Positions 42,936 through 50,904 of a stretch of 64,000 nt of DNA are shown here, piece by piece. The notes beneath the pieces were generated by a model. The model worked only from the letters and a program-made list of their open reading frames with translations. It was not told where the DNA came from and did no database searches. The position numbers and the translations under genes are program-made. Source of the DNA: Myxococcus qinghaiensis (lineage in GTDB: Bacteria > Myxococcota > Myxococcia > Myxococcales > Myxococcaceae); NCBI RefSeq assembly GCF_024198215.1, contig NZ_JAKCFA010000021.1, positions 1 to 64,000 of the forward strand, in the 5' to 3' direction. Each line of letters opens with the position of its first letter. Position 1 is the first letter of the stretch.

Positions 42936-44765
42936 CTAGTAGTAGTCGCGCAGGGTGAGCCGGCGCTTGCTTCCATCCTTCAGCGTGAGCACCACCGTCT
43001 GCCCGGCGGGGCGATATCGCCAGCGCGCCAGCTCCGTGCTCGCGTAGTCGGGGCCGATGGGCTTTCCGTCGATGGCGATGATCTCCTCATCCACCTTCCA
43101 GCCCGTGGTGGCGGCGGGGCTGCCGGGGGCCACCAGCTTCACCACGAGGCGTCCCTCGGTGGGGAGGGCAATCAGTCCGGACCGGTCCTTGCGGAACGGC
43201 TGCCGCAGCGCGCGAGCGTCGGGGACGAGCATCAGCGTGTCCGTCGCATAGTCGGTGATCATCCGGAAGCGCCCGAGGACGGCGAGCCCCAGGTTGCCGG
43301 AGAGCCGGTCCGAGGTGGAGATGCTGTTGCCCGCGTCGTCGAACACCGTGGGCACGTCGCGCAGGGTGACGCCCGCGAACTGGATGGACTTGAGCGTCGC
43401 CACGTCGCGCTCCCGCAGCCCGCCCACGGCGCCTGACAGCGTCTTGGACCCGCGCCGGCCCTGGAGCAGCCCCGCCTGCTGCCAGTACGCGGGGAAGAGC
43501 GAGAGCGCCCCGCCATTGCCCACGTCGAACAGCACGGGAATGGCGGGTCGGCCCTCGATGGAGAGCTGGACGGCGCGCTGTCCGCCCGCGGATTCGACGA
43601 GCGGGACGCGCACCGCGCGCGGGGGCGCCTTGAAGTGGGAAGGCTCATGGAAGGCGATGCGCCGGTGGGGGAAGTCCACGTCCACGACGAGCTGGTTGAA
43701 GGCTTCCTTGCCCAGGATGACGGGCAGCGGATGGCCTATCTGCCGCGCGACCTCGGCCAGGTCGATGACGGCGACCGTCAGCCCCGTCAAGCGCAGCTCG
43801 CCCAGGGTGATGTCCACGCCGCCAGCGAACTGAGCCTGCGCCTGTCCACCGCTGCCGACCGCCGCGACTTGTCCCTGCGTCTTCAGCCCCAGCTCGCGGG
43901 CGTACGCCGCGTCGACCACCGTCATCGCGGCACCACTGTCCAGCAGCACCTGCGTCGCCTGGCCATTCACCTTCGCCGGAATGTAGACGCGGTTCTCGTT
44001 GAAGAACTCGAAGGGCATGAGGCCGGTGCCGTGGCGGCCGTTCGCGAAGGTCGCCTTGCGGACGTCCTCGGGCCGCTCGAAGACGGCGGGAGCCAGGGGC
44101 ACGTTCAGCTCCAGCGTCTCCACCACCGTCCGCGCGTCGGAGTCCGGGTTGTCGGTGAGCTCCTCCTCCAGGAAGGGCATGCGCACGCCCTGGACCTGAC
44201 GCCAGTCGCCCAGCCGCACGAAGCGGGTGACGTTGTCCTCGCGGATGCGAAGGCCGTGGAGCGCCCCGCTGGCCTCGTCGAGGAACACGTCGTAGAGGTC
44301 CTCGTCGCCGAAGGTGACGCGCACCACCTTCCAGGTGCGGCCATCCCGTGGCGCGTCGGGCTGCGGGACGAGCTTCGCGCCGGCGCTCCCTCGCAGCGCC
44401 GTTGCGAAGTCGAGCGCCACCCGGTGCCGTGCATCGCGCGCGTCGGTGGGCGAGGCGTCCTCGACCTGGCCGCTGGGGTTCAGCTTCCAGCCGCCCTCGG
44501 AGGTGATGGCCATCGATTCGCGCACCACGCCGTAGTCCGCATCCCTGCGGACCCGTCCGTCCCGATGGCTCCAGGACTCCATCGTGCCCTGGAGGCCGCC
44601 CGTCGAGGTCTTCCCCCTGGCGTGGACGCTCTCCAGGCGCGTGAAGGCGTCCCCGCCGCGCCAGGCGAGGTGTCGGGCGAGGAGCGACTCCAGGGCGTCC
44701 GCTTTTGCCGCGGCGGGGACGGGCAGGAGGATGAGTGCCAGCAGGACGGGGAGGAGGAATCTCAT
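42936..44765 (-). CDS. Secreted aspartic-protease-like protein with PDZ domain
   Basis: 609 residues: signal peptide (1-20), an N-terminal lipoprotein-sorting-like domain (about 25-250), a retropepsin-like pair of lobes (about 255-510) and a C-terminal PDZ domain (about 530-600; VKLVAPGSPAATTGWKVDEEIIAIDGKPI). The first lobe has a normal active-site motif VLLDSGAAMTVV; the second has VLFDVGNGGAL, where Ser/Thr of the D(S/T)G motif is Val. A later NLGLAVLGRF resembles the flap-proximal motif. It may be a periplasmic endopeptidase with one altered half-site. Its ATG overlaps the TrmB stop, so it is co-expressed with, and likely controlled by, that regulator. Confidence 0.85.
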   Translation of the reverse strand: MRFLLPVLLALILLPVPAAAKADALESLLARHLAWRGGDAFTRLESVHARGKTSTGGLQGTMESWSHRDGRVRRDADYGVVRESMAITSEGGWKLNPSGQVEDASPTDARDARHRVALDFATALRGSAGAKLVPQPDAPRDGRTWKVVRVTFGDEDLYDVFLDEASGALHGLRIREDNVTRFVRLGDWRQVQGVRMPFLEEELTDNPDSDARTVVETLELNVPLAPAVFERPEDVRKATFANGRHGTGLMPFEFFNENRVYIPAKVNGQATQVLLDSGAAMTVVDAAYARELGLKTQGQVAAVGSGGQAQAQFAGGVDITLGELRLTGLTVAVIDLAEVARQIGHPLPVILGKEAFNQLVVDVDFPHRRIAFHEPSHFKAPPRAVRVPLVESAGGQRAVQLSIEGRPAIPVLFDVGNGGALSLFPAYWQQAGLLQGRRGSKTLSGAVGGLRERDVATLKSIQFAGVTLRDVPTVFDDAGNSISTSDRLSGNLGLAVLGRFRMITDYATDTLMLVPDARALRQPFRKDRSGLIALPTEGRLVVKLVAPGSPAATTGWKVDEEIIAIDGKPIGPDYASTELARWRYRPAGQTVVLTLKDGSKRRLTLRDYY

Positions 44766-45598
44766 GGAAGGGCTCCGCGCGTGGAAGGAGGAGGAGGGGG
44801 CTGTCCGACGAGCTGGCGCAGGCCGGGCGGGCTCGAGCCGATGAGGGAGAAGGCCCGCGACAAGCGCGTGCGCACGGACGGCGCCGCGCTCAGCCGGACC
44901 TCCGCGGACAGTCCGCTGTGCTGCAGGCAGGAGAGATAGGTGCTGTCGCTCCAGATGGCCTGCTTGACGCCGGTGCCATCCGGGGTGAGCAGCGCCACCA
45001 GGAACTCGCGGGCGTCGACCACGAGCGTGAGCTGCGCGCCGGGCCAGCGCTCCCGCACGAAGTCCGCGTCGGATGAGCGCACGCAGTCGAAGGGCACCTT
45101 GGGCGTCTTGTCGTAGACGAGCCCCGCGATGGCCACGCCCCGGGTGCTCGCTTCGGTGAGCGAGGGGGCGAGGGCTCCGAAGGGAGGAGGGAAGAGGTCG
45201 AAGAGCAGCCGCTCGGTGGCGCCGGCAATCATCACCCGGGCGCGCTCCATCACCTGGGCGGTGCTCTTGAGGTGGTAGATGCGGTCGTCCTGCGCCGGGG
45301 CGTGGAGCTTGCGCAGCGCGCTCGCTGCTTCTCGGCTGCGCGTCTCGAAGCTCCGCTGGAGCGCGGCCACCACCTCGTCCGGAGGCACGGGCCGGAAGGA
45401 GCGGGGCTCACCCTCCTCGACGAGCACCGCCCCCTTGTGCTCCAGCGAGGCGAGCGCCTGGTAGATGCTCGGAGGCGCCTTGCCCAGCGCCTGCGCGAGC
45501 CGGTACCCGGTGGCCGGCGCGCCCTTGAGCAACTCGCAGTACACCCGCGCTTCGACTTCGGTGAACCCCAGGGCCACGAGCCCTTCATCCGCGTTCAT
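44762..45598 (-). CDS. TrmB-family transcriptional regulator
   Basis: 278 residues. The N-terminal winged helix (ALGFTEVEARVYCELLKGAPATGYRLAQALGKAPPSIYQALASLEHKGAVLVEEGEPRSFRPVPPDEV) is the TrmB/Sugar-regulator type; the C-terminal half (about 110-250) looks like the phospholipase-D-like effector domain of that family (IYHLKSTAQVMERARVMIAGATERLLFDLFPPPF). TrmB proteins bind sugars in archaea, but ligands in bacteria are mostly unknown. It overlaps the aspartic-protease gene by four bases. A 20-bp palindrome nine bases before its start is the likely operator. Confidence 0.85.
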   Translation of the reverse strand: MNADEGLVALGFTEVEARVYCELLKGAPATGYRLAQALGKAPPSIYQALASLEHKGAVLVEEGEPRSFRPVPPDEVVAALQRSFETRSREAASALRKLHAPAQDDRIYHLKSTAQVMERARVMIAGATERLLFDLFPPPFGALAPSLTEASTRGVAIAGLVYDKTPKVPFDCVRSSDADFVRERWPGAQLTLVVDAREFLVALLTPDGTGVKQAIWSDSTYLSCLQHSGLSAEVRLSAAPSVRTRLSRAFSLIGSSPPGLRQLVGQPPPPPSTRGALP

Positions 45599-45913
45599 GG
45601 GGGCTTGTTATTACCCAAGGATAATAATGGTCAAGCCCGAAGCGCTGACGCGGGGGGGTGGCCCGCAGCGCGGAGCCGGGCGTTGACAGCGATTCACGGC
45701 AAAACCGCTTCATCGTCATTTCGAGCGCACCGCGTCTTGAGGCCAGACAGAGGCCTGAATCCTGGAAGTTCTGAGTGTCTTTCGTATGGCGTGGCATGTT
45801 GTTGCCGTTCAATATTTCCGTCTCCGGGCGATGATGGGTCCCCTGCTTGGGTTGATGTTTTGTTTGTGTTAGAGATTGGCTCGCAGTGAAGAGGTCAATC
45901 GCAGGGGGGATTC
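45599..45913. other. Intergenic region between divergent TrmB and metallopeptidase genes
   Basis: 315 bases. It holds the TrmB palindrome near the left end and, at 45852-45880, an AT-richer stretch (TTGATGTTTTGTTTGTGTTA) that is likely the metallopeptidase promoter. AGGGGGG lies just before that gene's ATG. No credible gene. Confidence 0.5.
45608..45627 (-). promoter_or_regulatory. 20-bp palindrome, probable TrmB operator
   Basis: TTATTACCCAAGGATAATAA is palindromic in 16 of its 20 bases (outer six on each side perfect). It is strikingly AT-rich for this genome and ends nine bases before the TrmB start codon, so it probably overlaps the -10 region or transcription start. Confidence 0.65.
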
Positions 45914-47323
45914 ATGAAAAACGACAGGCGTGTCATTGGGGTGACCCAAATCCTCGGGTTGCTCTCCCTTTTCCTCATGGCTTGCGAGCCCGCGGCCAGG
46001 TCCATCCCGGACCTGGAGGTCGTGGCCGTGGGTTCACAGCAGGAGGCGCTTTACGGAAATCCCGCGGCGTACTGGCCCACGAGCGCCGCGGGCTTCACCG
46101 ATGTACCCGTCTGTTGGCTCGCTGCGGGCTCGAACTCGGAGAAGACGTGGGTGCGGCAGACCGTCGAGGCCCAGTGGGACACCCACAGCAGTGTGCGTTT
46201 CACGGGCTGGGGCACCTGTGATGGGAGTACTCCCGCCCAGGCCATCCGCATCCAGGTGGATGAGAGCGGCCCGCGCTCCTACGTCGGCCGCTCGAGCAAC
46301 AACCCCAGCATGTGGCTCAACTTCAACTTCGCCAACTGGAGTCACGTCTGCAACGACGGCGTGGATGACGCGACGTATCCAGGCGATGACCGCGAATACT
46401 GCATTCGCGGCGTGGCTTTGCACGAGTTCGGCCACGCCCTGGGCTTCTGGCACGAGCAGGACCATCCGGCCAATCTTCCCAACACGCCGGGCTACTGCGG
46501 CAACACCATCGTCCAGCAGCCGAATGGGCAGATCATCACCGGGTACGACCCCAACTCGACCATGAACTACTGCGCCTTGTGGGGCCGGCCGACCTTGAGC
46601 GCCCTGGACATCCAGGGCCTGCGCCAGGTCTATGGCGTGACGCCCGTGGAGTTCCAATACCAGGCCTACACGTTCCCCGCATGCACCCTGGTCAACGAGC
46701 CGGGTGACCCGCACGGCTGGCATGACAACTACCTCTGCACGGCGGGTCTGGAGGGGGTGAGCTGGTCCTATGCGGGCGCCATTTCAGGCCAGCGCTGCAC
46801 GCTCATCAACGAGCTCTTCGACGCCAACGGCTGGAATGACAACTACCTGTGTGTGCCCAACCACAGCCCCCTGAACTTCGTCTGGTCCTCGTTGCTGCCG
46901 GTGCCCTTGATGCGGTGCGCGCAGTGGAATGAGCCCGCGGACCCCAACTCCTGGAACAACAACTACCTGTGCTACACGCAGCGGTTCGCGTTCTCACCCT
47001 CGGGGAAGATTGCCGGCACCACGTGCATCTCGGTCGACGAGCCGTCCGATTCCGCCGCCTGGCGCGACAACTACCTGTGCTCCGAGACGAACGAAGGCGT
47101 GCAGTTCAGCTTCGGGGGGCCCATCGCGGGCATGCGGTGCACGTCCGTGAACGAGCCCAGCGACCCCAACACCTGGAATGACAACTACGTCTGCGTGCCC
47201 AACCTCAGTCTCATCAACTTCCAGTGGTCCACCACGGGCCCTGTCTCCGGGAGGACCTGCGTCGCGTGGAACGAGCCCGCGGACGCCGCTCACGGCTGGG
47301 GCAACAACTACCTCTGCTATTGA
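45914..47323 (+). CDS. Astacin-like zinc metallopeptidase with six C-terminal repeats, lipoprotein
   Basis: 469 residues. Lipobox C24 (LFLMAC). The catalytic domain (about 45-255) has the metzincin site HEFGHALGFWHEQDHP with zinc ligands H170, H174 and H180 and catalytic E171, followed by the Met-turn STMNYCA. The last 215 residues are six repeats of about 37 residues with the core CxxxNEPxDPxxWxDNYLC. Each repeat has two cysteines and a conserved aspartate and tryptophan, suggesting small disulfide-stabilised binding units. Likely a surface or secreted protease acting in predation or matrix turnover. The repeats are unfamiliar to me. Confidence 0.88.
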   Translation: MKNDRRVIGVTQILGLLSLFLMACEPAARSIPDLEVVAVGSQQEALYGNPAAYWPTSAAGFTDVPVCWLAAGSNSEKTWVRQTVEAQWDTHSSVRFTGWGTCDGSTPAQAIRIQVDESGPRSYVGRSSNNPSMWLNFNFANWSHVCNDGVDDATYPGDDREYCIRGVALHEFGHALGFWHEQDHPANLPNTPGYCGNTIVQQPNGQIITGYDPNSTMNYCALWGRPTLSALDIQGLRQVYGVTPVEFQYQAYTFPACTLVNEPGDPHGWHDNYLCTAGLEGVSWSYAGAISGQRCTLINELFDANGWNDNYLCVPNHSPLNFVWSSLLPVPLMRCAQWNEPADPNSWNNNYLCYTQRFAFSPSGKIAGTTCISVDEPSDSAAWRDNYLCSETNEGVQFSFGGPIAGMRCTSVNEPSDPNTWNDNYVCVPNLSLINFQWSTTGPVSGRTCVAWNEPADAAHGWGNNYLCY

Positions 47324-47347
47324 GCCTGTCGGAGCGCGGTTGAAGTG

Positions 47348-47380
47348 ACGCCCGGGGTCCTGAACGAGGGGCCCGGGCGT
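47348..47380. terminator. Hairpin terminator after the metallopeptidase gene
   Basis: ACGCCCGGG (47348-47356) pairs with CCCGGGCGT (47372-47380), followed by TTGTCGTC. Loop of 15 bases. Lies between convergent genes. Confidence 0.55.
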
Positions 47381-47411
47381 TTGTCGTCAGGCAAGGCTCA
47401 TGGACGCGGGC

Positions 47412-49871
47412 TCAGCCGTCCGAGCGCAGCGCCGTCATCGGGTCCACCCGCGAGGCGCGTCGGGCCGGCAGCCAGCTGGCGAGCAGCGCCACGCCGAGCA
47501 GGAGGAGCGCCACCGAGGCGAAGACGAGCGGGTCCGTGGTGCTCACGCCGTACACGAACCCCGCGAGCACCCGGCTGAGGCCCATGGCGCCCAGCACGCC
47601 GAGCGCCACGCCGAGCCCCGCGAGCAGCGCGGCCTGCCGGAGCACCAGCCGCAGCACGTCCCCCGCCGTCGCCCCCAGGGCGAAGCGGATGCCGAATTCC
47701 TGGGTGCGCTGTGCCACCGCGTAGGACACGACGGCCGCGAGTCCCGCGACGGAGAGCAGCAGCGCCACCGCGCCGAAGGCCCCGAGCAACAGGAGGCTGA
47801 AGCGCCTGGAGGCGAGTGAGTCCGAGAGCAGGCTCTCCACCGTGCGAAGGCGCGAGGGCAGCTCTGGAGCGAGCTCGCGAAGCACCGGCCGCGCCTCGGT
47901 GACCAGCGTCTGGGAGTCCACCGGACCGTACACGGCGACGTGGAAGCGGGAGGACGCGCGGGGCCGCTGCCGGGAGCAGCCATAGAACATGGGCTTGGGC
48001 GCCGCATCCAGTCCCTGCTCGCGCACGTCCGCCACCACGCCGACGATGGTGAAGGGGCGCAGGTCTCCGTCCATGTTGCCGAACTGGATGAGCTTGCCCA
48101 GCGGGTCCTCGCGGGGCCAGCGGGCCTTCGCGAGCGACTCGCTGATGATGGCCACGTGGGGCGACTCGGAGGTGTCGCTGGCATCGAAGAGGCGTCCGCT
48201 CACGAGCGGAATGTCGAGCGCGCGGAAGTAGCCCTCGCTCGCCACGCGGTACTCGGCGGAGCCGGCGCGCTCGGGCTCGTGGGCCAGCCGTCCGAAGTCC
48301 TCGAAGTTCTTGACCTCGTCGGGACGGTTGAGCACGAGGAAGGTGCCGTCCCCCGCGGGACTTCCCTCGAGCGGGAAGCTGCTCGTGGCGCCCACCGCGC
48401 GCACGCCGGGCAGCGCGCCCAGCCGTGCGAGGAGGTTCTCCTGGAGCTGGAGGTTGTGCTGCCACCCCGCCTCGTCCTCGGCCGGGGGCAGGACGAGGCT
48501 GAGCACCGCGACGTTCTCGGTGCGGTAGCCCGGGTCCAGTGAGAGCAGGCGCATCAAGCTGCGTCCGAGCAGCGCCGCCCCCATCAGCAGCACCAGCGCG
48601 AGCGCGAGCTGTCCGACGACCAGGGCCCGGCGCGTGCGCTCCGCCGCGCCTCCTCCGGCCTGCGTCTGCCCTGCCTGCACCAGCGTGGCCCAGGGGCTCT
48701 GGCGTGCCGCGCGCAGCGCCGTCACCAGCCCGAGGCCCAGCGCGAGGAGCAGCGAGAGCCCGAGTGCGAAGAGGAGCGCCGTGCCATTCACGGACACCTC
48801 GCCCGTGCGCGGCAGGTTGCCGGGTTCCACCGCGAGCAGCGCGCGCACGCTCCAGTCGGCGAGCAGGGTGCCCAGCGCGCCGCCCGTGAGAGACAGCAGC
48901 AGTGACTCGGTGAGGTACCGTCGCGCCAGGGCGCCGGGGCCCGCGCCCAGGGCCACGCGGACGGCGAGCTCGCGCCTGTGGGTCGCGGCTCGGGCGAGCA
49001 GCAGGTTGGTGACGTTGGCGCCCGCCACCAGCAGCAGGACGGCCGCGGCGCCGAGCAGCACATACAGCGTGCGCTGGGCATGTCCCACCAGGCTCTCATG
49101 CAACGGCACCATCGCGATGTCCTGCATCCCGATGTCCCGGCCGTACCGGGCCTTGAGCTCCCGTGCGATGGCCGTGAGCTCCGCTCGCGCGGCCTGGGAG
49201 TTGACGCCGTCGGCCAGCCGTCCCACCACCGACCAGTTGTGCGCGGTCCGGCTGGGCAGGGGGGCCTCCAACTCGCGAGGAATCCACAGCTGCGTGCCCA
49301 CCGGGTAGTCGAAGGACTCGGGCATCACTCCCACCACGGTGTAGGCGCGTCCCTCGAAGGTGAGGGTGTCCGACAGGGGCAGGGGCCGGGCGCCCAGGTG
49401 CCGCTTCCAGAAGGTGTGGCTCACGACGACCACGGGGGGGCCTCCCTCCTGCTGCTCCTCCTGGGCGAAGAGGCGACCTTGCACCGGCTGCATCGCGAAG
49501 GCGCGGAAGAAGTCGCGCGAGGCGAGCACCAGCGTGGCGAAGGTCGGCTCGTCCGTCCCGGTGACGGCGACGCTCGCGGGTCCCGACACCTGGGCCAGCG
49601 CCGTGACGGTGCGACTCTGGGTCCGGACGTCCTCGAAGTTGGGGTCCGAGAACCGCATCGCGTGGCCGTCGGCCGCCAGCTCCGACAGCTGCACGAGGCG
49701 CTCGGGGCGAGGATAGGGCAGGGGGCGCAGCAGCACCCCCTCCACCACGCTGAAGAGCGCGGTGCTCGCCCCGATGCCCGCCGCCAGCATCAGGACGCAG
49801 CTGAGAGTGAAGCTGGGGCTGCGGCGCAGCGAGCGCAGCGCCTGGCGCAATCCACCCAGAAAGGTGTCCAC
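47412..49871 (-). CDS. ADOP-type ABC transporter permease, second copy
   Basis: 819 residues with two MacB-like halves: periplasmic parts and FtsX-type membrane blocks (AAAVLLLVAGANVTNLLLARAATHRRELAVRVALGAG; SVAGLAAVVSYAVAQRTQEFGIRFALGATAGDVLRLVL). It begins VDTFLGGLRQALRSLRRSPSFTLSC at GTG 49871 with AGGAG ten bases upstream and lacks the permease-prefix domain of the copy at 22681. No PadR gene is adjacent. The frame is open further upstream (to 49994) but that part is atypical. Function as for the first copy: a putative exporter permease with an ATPase supplied elsewhere. Confidence 0.88.
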   Translation of the reverse strand: MDTFLGGLRQALRSLRRSPSFTLSCVLMLAAGIGASTALFSVVEGVLLRPLPYPRPERLVQLSELAADGHAMRFSDPNFEDVRTQSRTVTALAQVSGPASVAVTGTDEPTFATLVLASRDFFRAFAMQPVQGRLFAQEEQQEGGPPVVVVSHTFWKRHLGARPLPLSDTLTFEGRAYTVVGVMPESFDYPVGTQLWIPRELEAPLPSRTAHNWSVVGRLADGVNSQAARAELTAIARELKARYGRDIGMQDIAMVPLHESLVGHAQRTLYVLLGAAAVLLLVAGANVTNLLLARAATHRRELAVRVALGAGPGALARRYLTESLLLSLTGGALGTLLADWSVRALLAVEPGNLPRTGEVSVNGTALLFALGLSLLLALGLGLVTALRAARQSPWATLVQAGQTQAGGGAAERTRRALVVGQLALALVLLMGAALLGRSLMRLLSLDPGYRTENVAVLSLVLPPAEDEAGWQHNLQLQENLLARLGALPGVRAVGATSSFPLEGSPAGDGTFLVLNRPDEVKNFEDFGRLAHEPERAGSAEYRVASEGYFRALDIPLVSGRLFDASDTSESPHVAIISESLAKARWPREDPLGKLIQFGNMDGDLRPFTIVGVVADVREQGLDAAPKPMFYGCSRQRPRASSRFHVAVYGPVDSQTLVTEARPVLRELAPELPSRLRTVESLLSDSLASRRFSLLLLGAFGAVALLLSVAGLAAVVSYAVAQRTQEFGIRFALGATAGDVLRLVLRQAALLAGLGVALGVLGAMGLSRVLAGFVYGVSTTDPLVFASVALLLLGVALLASWLPARRASRVDPMTALRSDG

Positions 49872-50027
49872 GGGGGAAGTCTCCTGGAGCCTGAGGGGGG
49901 CGGCTCGCGAGGGGACTACGTCCCTGTCATCGAACGATTGCCGCGCCGGATCGAGGCGCGAGGGCTGGCGGAGAACAACAAGGGCCGACCGCACTCACGG
50001 TAGGCCCCTGGCCGCGCTCGGCGCGGT

Positions 50028-50600
50028 TCACTGGATGTAGGTGACGAGTTGCATCGCACACGTGGCTGGGTCGATGCCGGAAGAGCCCAGGGAGAGGGAG
50101 CAAACGGCGCCGCCATACGCGCTGGGGGTCACCAGGGCCGTGCAGTTTCCGCCGACGTCGCTGACCTCCACCCGCCAGAGGCATGTCTTCGCGCCCCCCG
50201 GATACGCTGGGTCGACCGTCCAGTAGTAGTGCTGTAGGAGCGGGGCCGCCACGGTGGGGGTGGGGGCGCTGACCTGGAAGCCGCCAGCACTGCTGGTGGG
50301 TACGGGGTAGGGGCTGTACGTGCCGTTCAGAGTCCCCGACAGGGTCAGGATGCCGAGGTGGATGTCGAGGCCGGTCTGGTTGACGACGAAGAAGTTCTCC
50401 AGCGCCGGTCCGACGGCCTGCGCGGAGGCTCTCCGCAGCGAGGGAAGCTGGATGGCGGCCCCCTCACGGACGCTGACGTATTCGTCGCGCTGGGAGAGCA
50501 GGTCGGGGAACCCGAAATCCACCACCGGCCCGCCGAGCGCGCTCAACGGCGCGAGGGACAGCAGCGAACCCACCAGGAAACGCATTGTGTTCCTTGTCAT
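50028..50600 (-). CDS. Secreted 190-residue protein, paralogue B
   Basis: 190 residues with a signal peptide (MRFLVGSLLSLAPLSALGG). It follows paralogue A (39348-39920) along its length: FGFPDLLSQRDEYVSVREG, NQTGLDIHLGILTLSGTLNGTYSPYP, APTPTVAAPLLQHYYWT, KTCLWRVEVSDVGGNC and a C-terminal CAMQLVTYIQ. Differences include loss of the cysteine pair in the PCPPALGSLCG segment. The start ATG 50600 is fixed by comparison with A and by GGAGAAG upstream, although the frame is open far further. Transcribed away from the PDAG lipoprotein. Function unknown. Confidence 0.8.
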   Translation of the reverse strand: MTRNTMRFLVGSLLSLAPLSALGGPVVDFGFPDLLSQRDEYVSVREGAAIQLPSLRRASAQAVGPALENFFVVNQTGLDIHLGILTLSGTLNGTYSPYPVPTSSAGGFQVSAPTPTVAAPLLQHYYWTVDPAYPGGAKTCLWRVEVSDVGGNCTALVTPSAYGGAVCSLSLGSSGIDPATCAMQLVTYIQ

Positions 50601-50647
50601 GGACTTCTCCGGATGTGTCTGTGTGGAATGGCCCAGCGCCAATGCCT
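50601..50647 (-). promoter_or_regulatory. Leader conserved with paralogue A
   Basis: On the minus strand AGGCATTGGC (50638-50647) lies 37 bases before the ATG and GGAGAAGTCC directly precedes it, as in the leader at 39302-39347. Conservation in a non-coding stretch between distant genes suggests a shared regulator or a young duplication. Confidence 0.5.
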
Positions 50648-50904
50648 GCCAGGATTGTCCTTGATCTGGTTTCGGATGGGAATGCGTCTGCCCATGAGAG
50701 GCGCCACGGCTCGCCCGAGGGGCCCTGTCGCTGTCGTGGACATCAGCGGCCAGGGCCACTCCCTGGCCAGCAGCACCGCCGGTCCCGGCGGAGTCTTCCG
50801 AATCGTGAACCCGCCAAGACCTCGCCCCGTGTGACGCCCCCGCCACCCTGGTTGCCAGAAAATTGTGGTACGAGAGGAAAATCGCTGGGAACCGGAGGCT
50901 TGCT
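50601..50904. other. Intergenic region between divergent secreted-protein genes
   Basis: 304 bases. The left end is the conserved leader of paralogue B. GGAGG at 50893-50897 serves the lipoprotein at 50905. Nothing else recognisable; no gene. Confidence 0.4.

Noticed and set aside
50638..50660. TGGCAGGCATTGGC on the minus strand as a sigma54 promoter
   Set aside because: GG and GC are one base too close and the TTGC part is wrong. The paralogue's leader does not keep the GG half either.
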